Below, in pieces: positions 1 to 11,932 of a stretch of DNA of 64,000 nucleotides. The stretch spans positions 60,767,521 to 60,831,520 of the forward strand of contig OZ024908.1 in the NCBI GenBank assembly GCA_964017125.1. The letters are read 5' to 3'. Under the pieces are notes generated by a model. It worked only from the letters and a program-made list of their open reading frames with translations. It was not told where the DNA came from and searched no databases. The number at the start of each line of letters is the position of its first letter. The first letter of the stretch is position 1. A program made the position numbers and the translations under genes. Origin of the DNA: Flabesymbios commensalis (lineage: Eukaryota > Annelida > Polychaeta > Terebellida > Flabelligeridae).

Positions 1-423
1 CACTTAAAGATGTGTCTCGCTGCCGCGATCCACAGCTTTAGGTTGGTGAAAATTTCTCATAAATTATTTGCTTTTTTCGAGACCAAATATCTGCAAATCT
101 TAATTTTTAAACACACATTTCATCCCCAATAAGTGTAAATTGAATCATATTAACCCTTACAGTGCGGAGACTGACTTTAGTCGTCAGAATCTGACGTCTG
201 TAGACGTCAGAATCTGACGTCTAAATCGATCCCAGCATTGTAAAATATTTCTAATAGCCGTAGAACCACAACATAAGTATTCAAATGAATCGGAAAGAGC
301 TGAATAAGACATTTATGATAATTTCCTTTTGAAATAAACCCTTTGATCTCCAAGGTTTGTATAAAAAATTCAGCACCTCAAGGGTCTAGCAGCTAATAAA
401 ACAGATTAGCAGGTAAGTGTTAA
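1..423 (+). mobile_element. TTAA-C MITE, cut by the window start, with TTAA-A nested in it
   Basis: The window opens inside the TTAA-C hairpin (GTGTCTCGCTGCCGCGATCC). The body runs to about 149, is interrupted by TTAA-A at a TTAA, and resumes (GCTAATAAAACAGATTAGC) to TGTTAA near 423. Confidence 0.7.
150..388 (+). mobile_element. TTAA-A MITE copy 1 (nested)
   Basis: TTAA-A copies are about 240-250 bp: TTAACCCTTA, then a hairpin with arms TCGTCAGAATCTGACGTC and its complement, then a single-copy tail (GTATTCAAATGAATCGGAAA) and CAGCGCTTTAAGGGTTAA. This copy has a degraded right end and sits inside a TTAA-C copy. Confidence 0.85.
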
Positions 424-1440
424 AGGTCAGCGTTGATGATGTGAAGCATGTGTTAACTAGCGTATTGTTTAGGAAGAACGTGCCACGAAGATGGCCATCT
501 CAAGTTCTCAACCAATCCGAAGCTTGCGATATATCGTAGCTCGTACGAGAATACGGGCCTAGGCTACTTTGTGATTCTGTCAAGATACAAGATCTATATT
601 AATTTCTCCAAACGGTATGTACAGTACAGAGTGCCGAACATATAGCAAATAATGGTTACAAATAAAGATGTCTAATGAGTATTATACATATCAAGTCAAC
701 ATTTAAAATTTTTAGCTACAATAAAAAGTGTAATTTTATTCTTTATGTTAAGTATGCTTCCGAAATTAATAACATTTGGTCTCTTATATATATTTTCGGG
801 TAAAAACGTAATTTTTTATTCTATTGAGGCAGGACATTTCATACAAAAATGGAATTCTTCCCCCAGTTACACATTTTCATGCGCTTTCATTTCTTGGAAT
901 CCTTGTATAGCGACCTATTTATATGGATAATCTATGATTTACAGTAAAAAAAATTACATACAATGTATTTCATTGCATCAGGCAATTTACACTGCCCACC
1001 CTAGACAATGCTACTTCGCATGTTAAATTGTTGTGCAGATGGTTGACGTCATATGTCCCCCGCTCTCAATTTTAAGTATTGTAGTAAGCTTGTGATTGGC
1101 CGGCTGTCTTGCTAAAAGTACCCTGATCGGCTGGCGAGAATAATATTGGGGCAAGTATTCGTGTTTGCTGGGAGAGCTGTCCGCATTTTGATACACGCGT
1201 GCCGTCTGTGTCTGGTTGGAACAGGCTGCACAGTGCTCTGTGTACAGGCAATTCTGTCAAATAGTTTTCTAACATAAATTATGCCTTAAACAATCTATAT
1301 TCATAACATTTGACACCTATATCAACATCACTTCTCCATTTCTGTATTTACTGGTCTAGTAGTCTTTGTTTGATATTTACATTGAGCCATGTACTTTCAT
1401 TAATATCTTGTTTTATCCATATTTTGACACGGTGACACCC

Positions 1441-1825
1441 TTTAGTCAGAAGGCCCGTTAGTCAGAAGGCCCGTTAGTCAGAAGGCCCTTTAGTCAGAAG
1501 GGCCGTTAGTCAGAAGACTTATTAGTCAGAAGGCCCGTTAGTCAGAAGGCCCGTTAGTCAGAAGGTTCTTCAGTCGGAAGGCCCGTTAGTCAGAAGACTC
1601 ATTAGTCAGAAGGCCCGTTAGTCAGAAGGCCCGTTAGTCAGAAGGCCGTTTGTCACAATGCCCTTTAGTCAGAAGGCCCGTTAGTCAGAAGACTCATTAG
1701 TCAGAAGGCCCGTTAGTCAAAAGGCCCGTTAGTCAGAAGGCCGTTTGTCACAATGCCCTTTAGTCAGAAGGCCCGTTAGTCAGAAGACTCATTAGTCAGA
1801 AGGCCCGTTAGTCAGAAGACCCGTT
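1441..1825 (+). repeat. 16-bp minisatellite
   Basis: About 24 head-to-tail units of TTAGTCAGAAGGCCCG with variants such as AAGACTCA and TTTGTCACAATGCCC, some in a repeating higher-order order. It ends directly at the CTG repeat. Confidence 0.95.
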
Positions 1826-1990
<165 letters not shown>

Positions 1991-1991
<1 letters not shown>

Positions 1992-2176
1992 TTCAATTTC
2001 AAGTAATCATAAATGTCTTGGTTACCTCTTTCTGCTTCCTTTAAATGCCTATCTTATCGGTCTGCGGCCATTATAAATATTTTCATTTTTCAGTGCGAGG
2101 ATCGACTTTAGACTCAGAATCTGACGTCAAAAGACGTAACGTTCTGACGTCTAAGGTCCCCGCGCTGAAATATTTA
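1991..2176 (-). mobile_element. TTAA-A MITE copy 2, truncated
   Basis: Minus-oriented tail and hairpin (GATCGACTTTAGACTCAGAA ...) ending at TTAA near 2173. The distal end is missing at the junction with the GTT/CTG repeat. Confidence 0.75.
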
Positions 2177-2945
2177 ATTGATGATCTACTTGGTCATTTC
2201 AGGATAATAATATAATAGCCTACGTAACAAATTGATATTTTAATATATTTATAATATTTTACATAACTGAAAAAACAGGAACATTTAGGAATACCATTTT
2301 TTCCCAGCACCTAAATTCTGGAACAATTTGTAGGAGGTCATACGTTCCATTGAATCCGAATCGGGGTTAAAATCAAAAGTATCAAAGGTTATTGGACCTG
2401 TCTCTTATATTATAATATTAATATACATAACACTGGCGAGAATCTGTATGAATTGCAGTGAGTTACAACAGCATTAATTTTGGCTGATATGCATATTATT
2501 GACAATAATGGCGGACCATTTTATACCAGGGGAGAGAGTTTTTTCTTCCTCACCAATTTTGTTCCTAACAGAACCTAACAAAATTTGAACGTTTGTGCGG
2601 AACCTTTTAAAAACTTAAGTAAAATCCATAATGAGCATGTCTGTTTGGGTTGTACTACTGGCCAAATCCTGAAAGAGGGAAAGAATCCGTGATTCGCAAG
2701 AATAATTTCGACGAAAACCATGCTGGAGAGGAAAGAGATGTTCTGAATTTCAAGATGTTTTATTAAATTAATTACAATAATATGTTCCATAATTTTGGAT
2801 GCTATGCATGTCAATGAGACGGGGTGGTAGGTACTGGGCTTGTGCTTATCACCCTATAGGAATAATTTCATTACTTAGCTCCTTTAAGACTATCGGATGT
2901 TATAAAAATATATGTCCAGATTTTAATTTGGGGCTCCTAGTCTAG

Positions 2946-5900
2946 TAGGAAGAAGGGGGTATCGTGTAACCCCCCCCCCCCCCAGAAATCAATTTCTAAA
3001 TGATGTTTCTAGATTAAAAAAATGTCACAGAAAACGATTTGCTATGTTAAAAAGTTAGTAAAATGTCCCACATACCTTTTTTATGCAAATTAGTGACGCC
3101 ATTACTGGTAAATGTATATTTCGCCATATCTCAGCCAATAATGTACATAGCATTTTATGAAAATTGCTGAAACGCGACTAAAACCTCTGGTAAACCAGAT
3201 AAACAATCCCTACATAATCACCTCAGATTAGAGATTTTTTGTATATTGCGTTGAGAAATAATAAAAAAAATGAGAAGCTGCCATTTCGTAAAAAATACTG
3301 AACGGCAATTACCATCCCTTTGTTTTGCGACCGTACGGTGGAGTGCCTTTATGCAAAATGACGTGTGATTTGGTTGAGCGGCTCACATACATTTGCGAGC
3401 TATAGGGACGGCGCAGCGACTGTATACTGAACACATACCTGCCTCCCGGAAGATGCATTATAATATAACTAATCTATACTAAAAAAGCTATGACCATATG
3501 GTCGATTCCCACGAAAGTGATGCATTTGGACCTTATTTTGAAAAAGGTTATTTTTTTCAATATTCAAAATAAACAGCGCCTTTATATTACGCATTCTGAA
3601 GCGCCGCACCTGCACCTAATCAATAGCCAACACTTTGATTGCTTTTATAAATTTGAATTTTTTTAATTCATATTTTTTGAAAATTTAAAACTCGTGTAAC
3701 CCTACGAATACAGCTTGTGTTATGATATCTGAGTAAATCAATATTGTACAAAATAACTATTTTACACATTATATCTATGATATAAGCTGTGCTTGCTATT
3801 TATTTGCTGAACCGAATTCATTGTGGAGCATGTCCACATAATAGTGTAGCTAATAGCAAAATAGGTGCAATAATTTGAAGTGCGTTTTTGTAACCATACG
3901 AATGCGCTTTCATGTTCTATAAAACGAATACTACTACAAATTAACACAAGCTCTTTTCTCTGAATACACTTGTGATACCAATGTATAATATGGGCAAGGT
4001 AACGTATCGGAAAATTATACATTTTTTTAATTTCTTCCTTTGAACACTACCGGGTTTTTCTAATTTGTGTAACCCTACGAATTTTCAATAAAGAAATGGC
4101 AGCTGTGGAATTCCATGAAAGCACATGGGGTTTACAACCTTGTCTAACAGAATAACCAAGGTACAGTGTACGTGACAGTCAGATTTTAATGGTTAACATA
4201 GATATCTTGAAACGTTAGCAATGTTCGAATTTTTAAGATGTCCTACAAATTATCACAGTGCTATATTTCACTGTGTAGGTGTGGAGAATACAGAAGTTAA
4301 TTGAATATCCATGGTGCATTATCATGTCATGATATAGCAATATGTGGATGATATCATTTAAAATATACTCATGTAATAGAAGAGCCACCATCATTCGTAG
4401 GGTTACACAAATGTTAGGTATTCGTAGGGTTACTATCTACAAGAGAAAAACGTAAATGATTGAAAAATATATGTTGTTCTCATTGCAAAACAGGCCAAGA
4501 ATAAAGCAAACATCATAGTGAGCACTTACAAGGTGTAAAACTCAACAAGCTAATAAACATTCATATCCAAGAAATAAAATACATGTTTTTAAAAAGTTTG
4601 AAAATTAGTTTAACTCACCAATGCAAAGGCAAATTTACTGTTAATATACTTTGTTATACATTATATTGAAAATATATCTAACGTGTATTCTTTTGTGTAT
4701 TACAAATATTGGAAATATTAATTCAAGCATATATAGCATCTAAAAGAGTTCACCACTGTGTGTATTCGTAGGGTTACCAATTTCACAAATAGCTTCTTTG
4801 TTGCATAACACAATACGAGTTTAATTGGCTTTGCAAGACCTTTCTCTAAAAACACAATATTTTTAAAAAACAATATATACAAGCAAGCAAAAACAAGTGG
4901 TATTTAAAACGTGTGTGATGCAATAACGCCATAATCACTGTCTGACTTCACCAGTTGGAAATACATACAATTATTTGACAAAATAGATATTCTGTTCAAT
5001 GATCTATGTGAAGTTAATTATAGCGTGGTAAATCTATTGGATATTGAGCAGTATCATACGGGAGAACACACATTTTTTTTAATAATATAACGAGCCTTCA
5101 ATATTGCAGTATTGTGATGATTTTTCATAGGCCACCTACATGGAGTAGCCCTACAAATGACAGCGTAACCCTACAAACAAAGCTGTTATAAGCATTTTGA
5201 ATCGACATAGAGCAACCAGTTTTACCCTTTTTTGTTCATTGTAGCTCTATCTGTCAAATACCTTTCACAAGTGAATGATACGTGTATATGTATGTATATT
5301 TTTTAGGTTGACTATTAATTCAGTGACAAACAATAAATAAATTATTCTCGTGATCTTCGTGCACCTTGTTGCTAAAAATTCCATCTTTCTCTGATTGTTT
5401 ATTAATGTGGCTGTCAAAGTAATGTTAGTTATCGATACAAATGGTTCATAACACAACAATTATGTTAATTAATAGCCTTATTTTTCAATAAAATATAAAT
5501 TTGTAACCCTACGAATACACTTTTAAAACCAATGAGAAAAACGTTTAAATGAGCAAATGTGGACTATCTACATTAAAGTGGAATGGAACACAAAGCTGAA
5601 ATAAAAACAGAGATGCAACATATGTGCTGTTATGTTGCTTACAGACATGCAAAGGACATATCAAATCACCATGAACATAGTTTTATTGTGTTCTTTGACT
5701 ATTTTTCACATTATCATGTGTTAGTCACATCTGATCACTTCAAGAAAAATGCGCTTGGACCCTCAAAACATTGGGTTAGACACCTGTTGTTGAGATGTTG
5801 AGATATCTGCACTCTGGGCTGAGATATGACGAAACATACATTTTGCAGTAATGGCGGCACTAATTTGCATAAAAATGGCATGTGGGACATTTTGAAAACT

Positions 5901-6002
5901 TTTTAACATAGCAAATCGTTTTCCATGATATTTTTCCAATGTAGAAACATCAATTAGAAATTGATTTCCGGGGGGTGCACGATACCCCCTTCTTCCTGCC
6001 CA
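2946..6002. mobile_element. 3.06-kb ORF-less inverted-repeat element with a GTAACCCTACGAA array
   Basis: About 200-bp terminal inverted repeats (roughly 2946-3140 and 5805-6002) both begin GGAAGAAGGGGGTATCGTG and share AATCAATTTCTAA, AACGATTTGCTATGTTAAAA and ATGTCCCACAT. The interior has no credible ORF. Instead GTAACCCTACGAA or close variants occur about nine times: forward at 3696, 3890, 4069, 5145, 5165 and 5503, reverse at 4394, 4421 and 4765. The termini hold a related GTGTAACCCC. It looks like a non-autonomous DNA transposon; superfamily and target duplication are not clear. Confidence 0.75.
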
Positions 6003-6391
6003 ACTATCTACTTTGCAGTTCAATATTCGATTTATTACCACACTTCTACTTAGATATATTCAGCCTGTGAAGTCAGTACATAGGCCAACCTGCTATCTAC
6101 TACAAATAAAAAAAAAACTTTAACCATGTATAAGAACTAAAGAAAAGTACTAGTAGGGCCTACTACTAACATTTTTAATAACTAGGTGAGGAATAAAGGT
6201 CAATATGGGAAACTCAGTGGATGTATTTGCCTATATATTATTTTAGAAATGACAGTATAGTATTGATGTATTGATGCAGTTTATGGAGTGGCGTAATTAT
6301 GATGCTGTCAAAAAAAGATATCTCTTACTGAGGCCGGTGGCATCACCCGCTAAATATTTTCAAGTAGATTATCTGGCGCAGTTGAACCTAA

Positions 6392-6504
6392 GGTGGTAGT
6401 GCTTACAAGTCATTCACCAGGTGTCAGTGCTTACATGTCATACACCAGTTGGTAGTGCTTACAAGTAATTCACCAGGTGTCAGTGCTCACATATCATACA
6501 CCAG
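6392..6504 (+). repeat. 28-bp tandem repeat, four units
   Basis: Units contain AGTGCTTACAAGTCATTCAC; units 1 and 3 resemble each other, as do 2 and 4, so the true period is about 56 bp. Confidence 0.85.
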
Positions 6505-7220
6505 GTGTGTAAAATAATCAAAGTAAGGTTAATATGTTACTCACTAGATGTCACTCTTACATTGTAATGTTCATGGGGTTGATAACATATTCTGTGAAAC
6601 TCAATAGCCCTGACCCCCATTGTTGTCACCGAGCTAGCTAATACATTGAAGTATGGGGGAGGGGTCTTATAACTTTGTTTTCACCGAGTGTCCATTCAAA
6701 ACGGATTTCGGTGACGTCACTGCGTTTCACAGAATAGGCCTACTCTCTGAAAATCAATTAATATAACAGAAAAAAAAATTGACATATCATGCAATTGAAT
6801 TATTAATATTAAAATAGATCTAACACAGATTACCATTACCTACAACATTTGGATGTCGATTTCTTTCCAAAACTTAACGAAATATAATTTATTTCGGAGA
6901 TACCTTAACGTCTTTCATTTTAATTAGCGCTGTAGGCATTTTCGTGAAGAATACAATGTTCTGATATAATTATTGTATCATAGCACTTGGGCTTGTGTCC
7001 AATATTCTGCCGTGCAAAGGCAAAATGCTTTTGGTTTTGCGGAGCAGTGTTGTTCTATACAACCCCATTGTCGCATAAATTTGATATATAAATGTGATAT
7101 ATGAACGTGATAATGATATAAACGTAATATAAATCTGCACACGTTTCTTCTGATTTTAGAGAGTAGAGGATTATGTGGTAACTTACATTTGTTGATGTTG
7201 TGACACACATGATTGAAGTA

Positions 7221-7472
7221 TTAACCCTTTCAATCCCGACTTTACATTGTCATCTTCATCCACTACAAGCCGCGAATTGCTGTCGCAATTCTCGACTTGT
7301 AGTGGATGAAGATGAATTGAAGTGGGTGGGAAAATTAAAGAAAATAACCTGGTATTAGTAAACCAGTTTCATGGAAATTTTCATTCAAAAACCCTTGGTT
7401 GTAGGAAAATTAGGTGTGTTTTCAGGGACGTAAAATGATGCTTTAATGCATCGTGAGGACTTAAAGGGTTAA
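7221..7472 (+). mobile_element. TTAA-E MITE copy 1
   Basis: TTAACCCTTT to AAAGGGTTAA, 252 bp. The hairpin arms CATCCACTACAAG and CTTGTAGTGGATG lie about 35 bp from the left end. It shares the layout of TTAA-B, C and D with a different hairpin sequence. Confidence 0.85.
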
Positions 7473-7576
7473 AACAACTTTTTAAACATATATTGTATTG
7501 TTGTTACATGTATTTTACACTTGCGCTCTCCCAAAACAACTTTTATAATGATAGATATTGACTATTGAGCCAAACA

Positions 7577-7686
7577 CAGTAAACGTAACACATTTGCATA
7601 ACATTTTTACAACGTCGGCACAACGGCTTCGACGCTGGTCCAACATTGTATAAAATGTGTTATACAAATGTTTTGTGTTCACTGGG
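7577..7686 (+). repeat. Pal-H palindrome copy 1
   Basis: Pal-H is a self-complementary unit of about 110 bp: CAGYAAACACAAAACATTTG, CATTTGTACAACGTCGGCCC, then the complement ending TGTTTTGTGTTTGCTGGG. This copy is moderately diverged. Confidence 0.8.
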
Positions 7687-7792
7687 AGCAAACAGATACC
7701 GTTACAGAGTACATCAATTTATACTGGATCGAGGCTTTATTTCCGAGCATAATTCATATAGACTCACCACAGTCCTGTAAATTTGTAGCTTG

Positions 7793-7871
7793 TAGAATCC
7801 AATAGTGCCATTAGAAAGAGTTTTTTCCATAATATGGAAAAAACTCTTTCTAAAGGCACTATTGGATTCTA
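7793..7871. repeat. 79-bp palindrome
   Basis: Arms begin TAGAATCCAATAGTGCC and meet at TTCCATAATATGGAA; near perfect. Confidence 0.9.
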
Positions 7872-8056
7872 CACACCCGAAAACCTATATGAATAGACAC
7901 AAAGATCACGTCTCTACCTGTCATAAAAGTCAAGTTATGGCCCAACAATATTGTATAGTCTCGATGGCGGCTTTCTTAGAAAATGACTGCCTACAGGTTT
8001 ACAGTAGCTTGCTAGCAGCTTTGTCCATAGGTGAGCGACAGGATATCTAGTTTCTC

Positions 8057-8115
8057 ATAAATGTGAAGCTGGTATTGCGACGCTGACGCAATGAGTCAGT
8101 TACCAGCTTCAAATG
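8057..8115. repeat. Pal-M hairpin copy 1
   Basis: Arms TGAAGCTGGTATTGCG and ACCAGCTTCAAATG around a short loop. Related hairpins are at 43381 and 45847. Confidence 0.75.
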
Positions 8116-8225
8116 AATGCCAAATTAAAAGACAAGAATAGGTAAAATTTATACTAATCAGCTAATGGTGCTTCATTTGAGATCGCATGTACAATTTCTA
8201 TTAAATTGTTTACATTGAATAATGT

Positions 8226-8422
8226 GCTTACCACGTAGTGTCTAAAACTGTTGAATACAGTTTTTCCGCCACTTGAAATTATCTCTCGCTATCGCGATCC
8301 ACAACCTTGAGAGATTATTTAAAAAAAAATATTTTAATCTGTAAAATTAAGTCACAACATTTTTGTTGGCATCAGTGGAATGCAACCTTGGGTTAGTCAC
8401 ATTTCCGCATCACAAGGGTTAA
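8226..8422 (+). mobile_element. diverged TTAA-C/D MITE
   Basis: Remnant hairpin CTCTCGCTATCGCGATCCAC with decayed arms; the right end is AAGGGTTAA at 8422. The subfamily is uncertain. Confidence 0.55.
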
Positions 8423-8584
8423 CACTTGGGGGTGGGGGGGGGGGCGTAGATGGTATCATCTGCGCATTCATGCTGCAGCAGAATGCATGACATCATCCCC
8501 AGGTGGCCGGGTCGATAGATCACATAAAAAGCGACAGTCTTCACTCACGGGCCGTTTATCGCGGCCGGCTAATCACCACAAAGA

Positions 8585-8650
8585 CAAGAGGCGGCAACTG
8601 CTTACTTGAAAATTAGACAGTTACTGCGCGTTGGCTTGGCACGGCAGAAT
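8585..8650. repeat. Pal-J-like hairpin, degraded
   Basis: ACTGCTTACTTG...TTGGCTTGGCACGGCAG resembles the Pal-J right arm. Confidence 0.5.
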
Positions 8651-8699
8651 GGCTGGGTCACAAGGTGCAACCGCGGTAATATTATGTTTACATGGCTGA

Positions 8700-9310
8700 A
8701 GTCTCTGAGCTCAGCAGTATCAAGCCCTAGCCGTGTCGTCCTCTCCGAGACCGTGGATTGATGTATTTGTTTTACCCGAAAAATCTAACATGGCGGTGAC
8801 TGAGACCGATCCCGACCTCAAGGTCCGAAAACTGTCCATACTTTTTTAATGACTGTGCGACCTCTGAGCTGAGCATGCGGGCATGAAACTGAAATGTTAC
8901 TGATTCTAAAAAAAATATTTTCGACCTGATTATGCCCCGATATTTTCCGATATGACAGTCCAAAGAAATGTCCCACGATTTTGTACGCGGTCAATATGTG
9001 GCTGAAACCTGTTTCAGCCACAGCCTAACGCCATAGAATATCGTGGGACATTTCTTTGGACGGTCATAATCAGATAGAAAATAGTTTTATTAGAATCAGT
9101 AACATTTCAGCTACGAGATTGCATGCTAAGCTCACTTTCCACACAGGCATTAATAGTTATGGGCATTTTGGGGATCTTGGAGTCGAGATCGCCCCCGGTG
9201 ACCGCCATATGGAAAAACGTTGATTTTTTTCGGGTGAAACAAATACAGCAATCCACGGCCTCAGAGAGGACGCCACGGCTAAGCAGAATCATCTTAAATT
9301 TATGGGTATA
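8700..9310. repeat. 600-bp imperfect palindrome (foldback element)
   Basis: Two arms of about 300 bp meet at GTGGCTGAAACCTGTTTCAG near 9007. Matching blocks include AAATGTTACTGATTCTA, AAAGAAATGTCCCACGAT, CCGTGGATTG.TGTATTTGTT and ATGGCGGT. Arm identity is about 75-80% by eye; no ORF. Confidence 0.8.
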
Positions 9311-9431
9311 TGGGGTATTACCAGGGATATATTTCCGGTTTAGCATTTATATCAGCTGACTAAGTGGCGGAGGCCTATATGTTTGCAGGCCGCTAATTCG
9401 TCATTAAAGTACATGATAAACATGGTAATAT

Positions 9432-9533
9432 CCCAGCAGACACGAGACGTTGACCCATTGTTGTTTTAATGTTGGGCTAGTGTCGCAGACGCTGGCGTAA
9501 CATTAAAACAACAATGGGTCATTGCAATGTGTC
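9432..9533. repeat. Pal-I palindrome copy 1
   Basis: Pal-I units are about 100-110 bp: CAGCAGACACGAGACGTTGA, CATTGTTGTTTTAATGTTGG, a GTCGCAGACG centre, then the complement. This copy is nearly complete. Confidence 0.8.
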
Positions 9534-9534
9534 T

Positions 9535-9744
9535 TTAACCCCTAGAGTTCTAATGTCGACTACAGTAGCCTACTCTTCATCAGCACTCATGTGATTAGAT
9601 TATAAAATTGAAATATCTGGCACTGAGAAACGTTGTGAATTAAATTGTGAAAAATGCAGTTAATTTTCGGTCACTTGAAGTTGTGGATCGCGGTAGCGAG
9701 ACACGACATCAAGTGACTGAACTGAAATTGGGCCTTCCCCTTAA
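9535..9744 (-). mobile_element. TTAA-D MITE copy 1
   Basis: On the minus strand it opens TTAAGGGG, has the TGTCTCGCTACCGCGATCCA hairpin, and ends GTAGTCGACATTAGAACTCT then GGGGTTAA. The far end matches TTAA-D copies at 43672 and 50711. Confidence 0.75.
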
Positions 9745-10480
9745 TATAAATTGTGTCTTTAATCCCTATAGTGCTCTATTATTGCAAGCGAAATTGTAAT
9801 AAAGTAACCTTACGACGTCCAGCAAGCAGAGCTTTTCTAAACATAAAAATGCTGTTTGTTTTTTAACATGCACTAAACCTCTATATTATATATATAACAA
9901 TGAAAACAACATTCTTGAAAAAAAAACACTTTTTCTTAATAATATTAATACCCCCCCCCCCCTTCCCTGGGAAATATTTAGATAAAATAGGTAAATGTTA
10001 GTCTTAGCTCTCAAATGGTTAGGAATGACGTCCATTTTCTGACAAATACAAAGTTTATAAGTTGAAAAGTAACAATTGAATCTGATTAAAACAGAGCTGA
10101 GAAAAAGCCATATTTATACATACATTTATCACAGCAAAATGACATTTTTGAATGTCGAAAACTATTTTAATAATATTACTGTGACCTTTGAAATGACAAC
10201 GCTCTTCATGGAGTAGAAATGTTGAATGAGGATTCTTCTATAAAACAAAACCGCAGTGTATATCATTATTCCTGGAATTGTCTTTTACGAACCCGTTGTA
10301 CACACCTTCTAACCCTCAGAGGCAGTATTCTTGTCTTTGTCTTTATCAGTGATAATTTTAAACTGGCTGTATTAATTTAGTTTAGTTTTTAAAAACCCCA
10401 AAAGTGAGAGTAATATTCACTAGTGCAGTAAAAATAGTAATAATTATATTGTAGCTATATTGTAGCTATATAATTTGTCA
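9745..10480. other. unassigned AT-rich stretch
   Basis: Contains a poly-C tract (about 9950-9962) and a possible decayed TTAA element start (TTTAATCCCTATAGTGCTC). No gene seen. Confidence 0.5.
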
Positions 10481-10726
10481 TTAACCCTTTAACCGCCGGT
10501 GCCGCATATAGTCGGGTTTTCATTTTTTATTAGCATATTAAGTACCACCTTTTAAACATGTTAAAGATAAAAGGTGACATCAATCAGCAATATTTGAAAA
10601 CAGTTGACCTACATTTTGTCAAATCTGAATAATTTTTACTCACTTGAAGTTGTGGATCGCGTCAGCGAGACACAACTTCAAGTGGGTGAAAATTCAGATT
10701 GAATAATTTGGTGGTTAAAGGGTTAA
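10481..10726 (+). mobile_element. TTAA-B MITE copy 1
   Basis: TTAA-B is about 245 bp: TTAACCCTTTAACCGCCGG, an AT-rich body (TTAAAGATAAAA, CATCAATCAGCAATAT), then a hairpin of arms CACTTGAAGTTGTG and CACAACTTCAAGTG around GATCGCGTCAGCGAGA, then GGTTAAAGGGTTAA. The hairpin is near the right end. Complete copy. Confidence 0.92.
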
Positions 10727-11249
10727 TGAAATCTACACCGATGGATTCATTTTGATCATAACCCATAATGCATGAAGCATAGGCCCAATGTGTTTCATTG
10801 TTGGTCCACCGTCTGCCACTCTGGCCCGACGTTCAAACAACGCTAAGTGAACAACCCGTATTTGCATGTAAGTGAATCATGAAAGGGCCTATCTGAATTT
10901 TGTATCTCTGCCTGTAACTATATATATTAGGAACAACGTTTCGTCACATGCGATAATATTATATGTATAGGGCATTAAAACATTATAATGTGAATCACCT
11001 TGTTAACTGAACTGATAAATTGATTTTGTGAACTCTGACGTCTATATATATGGATTTAATGACTAGGCGTACTCGATGACTGTTTATTTATAGATGTAGG
11101 CATATAGCTGGCCTATATTTGAAATATAAATAGTCACATTGAATTCTCCAACGTCAGGTTGTACTAACATTTTTAAACCGTTCGACGAGAAGGCAACGCA
11201 TAGGCATACAGGAAAATTAGGAATAGCAGACGCCTTAAATAATTAAGCT

Positions 11250-11646
11250 TTAGTGGAAAGAGTGACAGTGGTCACTGCCAAGTTGGCAGTAAACAAAAAC
11301 AGCCGGGCCAGCCAAACAAGATGTTGGCCTACATGTGAAATGAAATGAATCGGGCTTTAGGCCACCTTTGTGCGCATATAGGCTAAACTGGGCCAGGAGA
11401 ACCTCCTGAGGATGGTGAGATGATTGAGATGACACTGTCCTCCAGACACAGAATTCGAAATTCGAGCCCTGGCGGTCTGAGGCCGAGCACGCTACCTCTC
11501 GGTCACGGAGGCTCCCCACAATACTGACTTTCACACGTGGATGGGGAAGAAACATTTCTGTTTCTTTCAAACCGCCGAGACCGGGAACCGAACCCCGAAC
11601 TCTGGCGTGAAGGGCAGCGGTGCTAACCACTACCCTAGGGCCCCCG
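11250..11646 (-). mobile_element. composite SINE with two tRNA-like segments
   Basis: On the minus strand, 11646-11574 reads like a tRNA: A-box GGTAGTGGTTAGCACC and B-box GGTTCGGTTCCC. A second tRNA-like part (about 11520-11450) has GACCGAGAGGTAGCGTGCTC and GGGCTCGAATTTC, resembling a Ser/Leu-type tRNA. An unrelated tail follows. It could also be two SINEs side by side. Confidence 0.6.
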
Positions 11647-11684
11647 CCCTGGCCTACATGTGACTGACGGCGGAATACAACACT

Positions 11685-11932
11685 TTAACCCCTGAAGCGC
11701 TGACAATTGTTGTCTAAACCATGGAGACCAAAGGGTTTTATTCAATTTGAAATCATCATAAATGTCTTAGTTAGATCTTTTCCGATTTTTTTGAATACCT
11801 ATGTTACGGGGCTGCGGTCATTAGAAATATTTCTACTCTTACAGTGCGGGGATTGACTTCAAACGTCAGAATCTGACGTCTACAGACGTCAGATTCTGAC
11901 GCATAAAGGTTACATACGCGCTACTGTTGTTT
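11685..11932 (-). mobile_element. TTAA-A MITE copy 3
   Basis: TTAACCCCTGAAGCGCTGA at the tail end, the shared body (ACCATGGAGACCAAAGGGTT), then the hairpin; the hairpin-side terminus is eroded. Confidence 0.85.

Noticed and set aside
1441-1825. CRISPR array
   Set aside because: Units are directly adjacent with no unique spacers, and the DNA is eukaryotic; this is a minisatellite.
3690-5520. Interstitial telomere repeats (TAACCCTA inside GTAACCCTACGAA)
   Set aside because: Copies are dispersed in both orientations, not tandem, and share extra bases outside the telomeric word.
5583-6041. Open frames at the right end of the 3-kb element as a transposase remnant
   Set aside because: They overlap the terminal inverted repeat and resemble no transposase motif.
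11450-11520. True tRNA gene
   Set aside because: No complete cloverleaf can be folded by eye, and it is embedded in a longer SINE-like unit.
11250-11630. 126-codon minus open frame
   Set aside because: It runs through the composite SINE and its tRNA-like parts.
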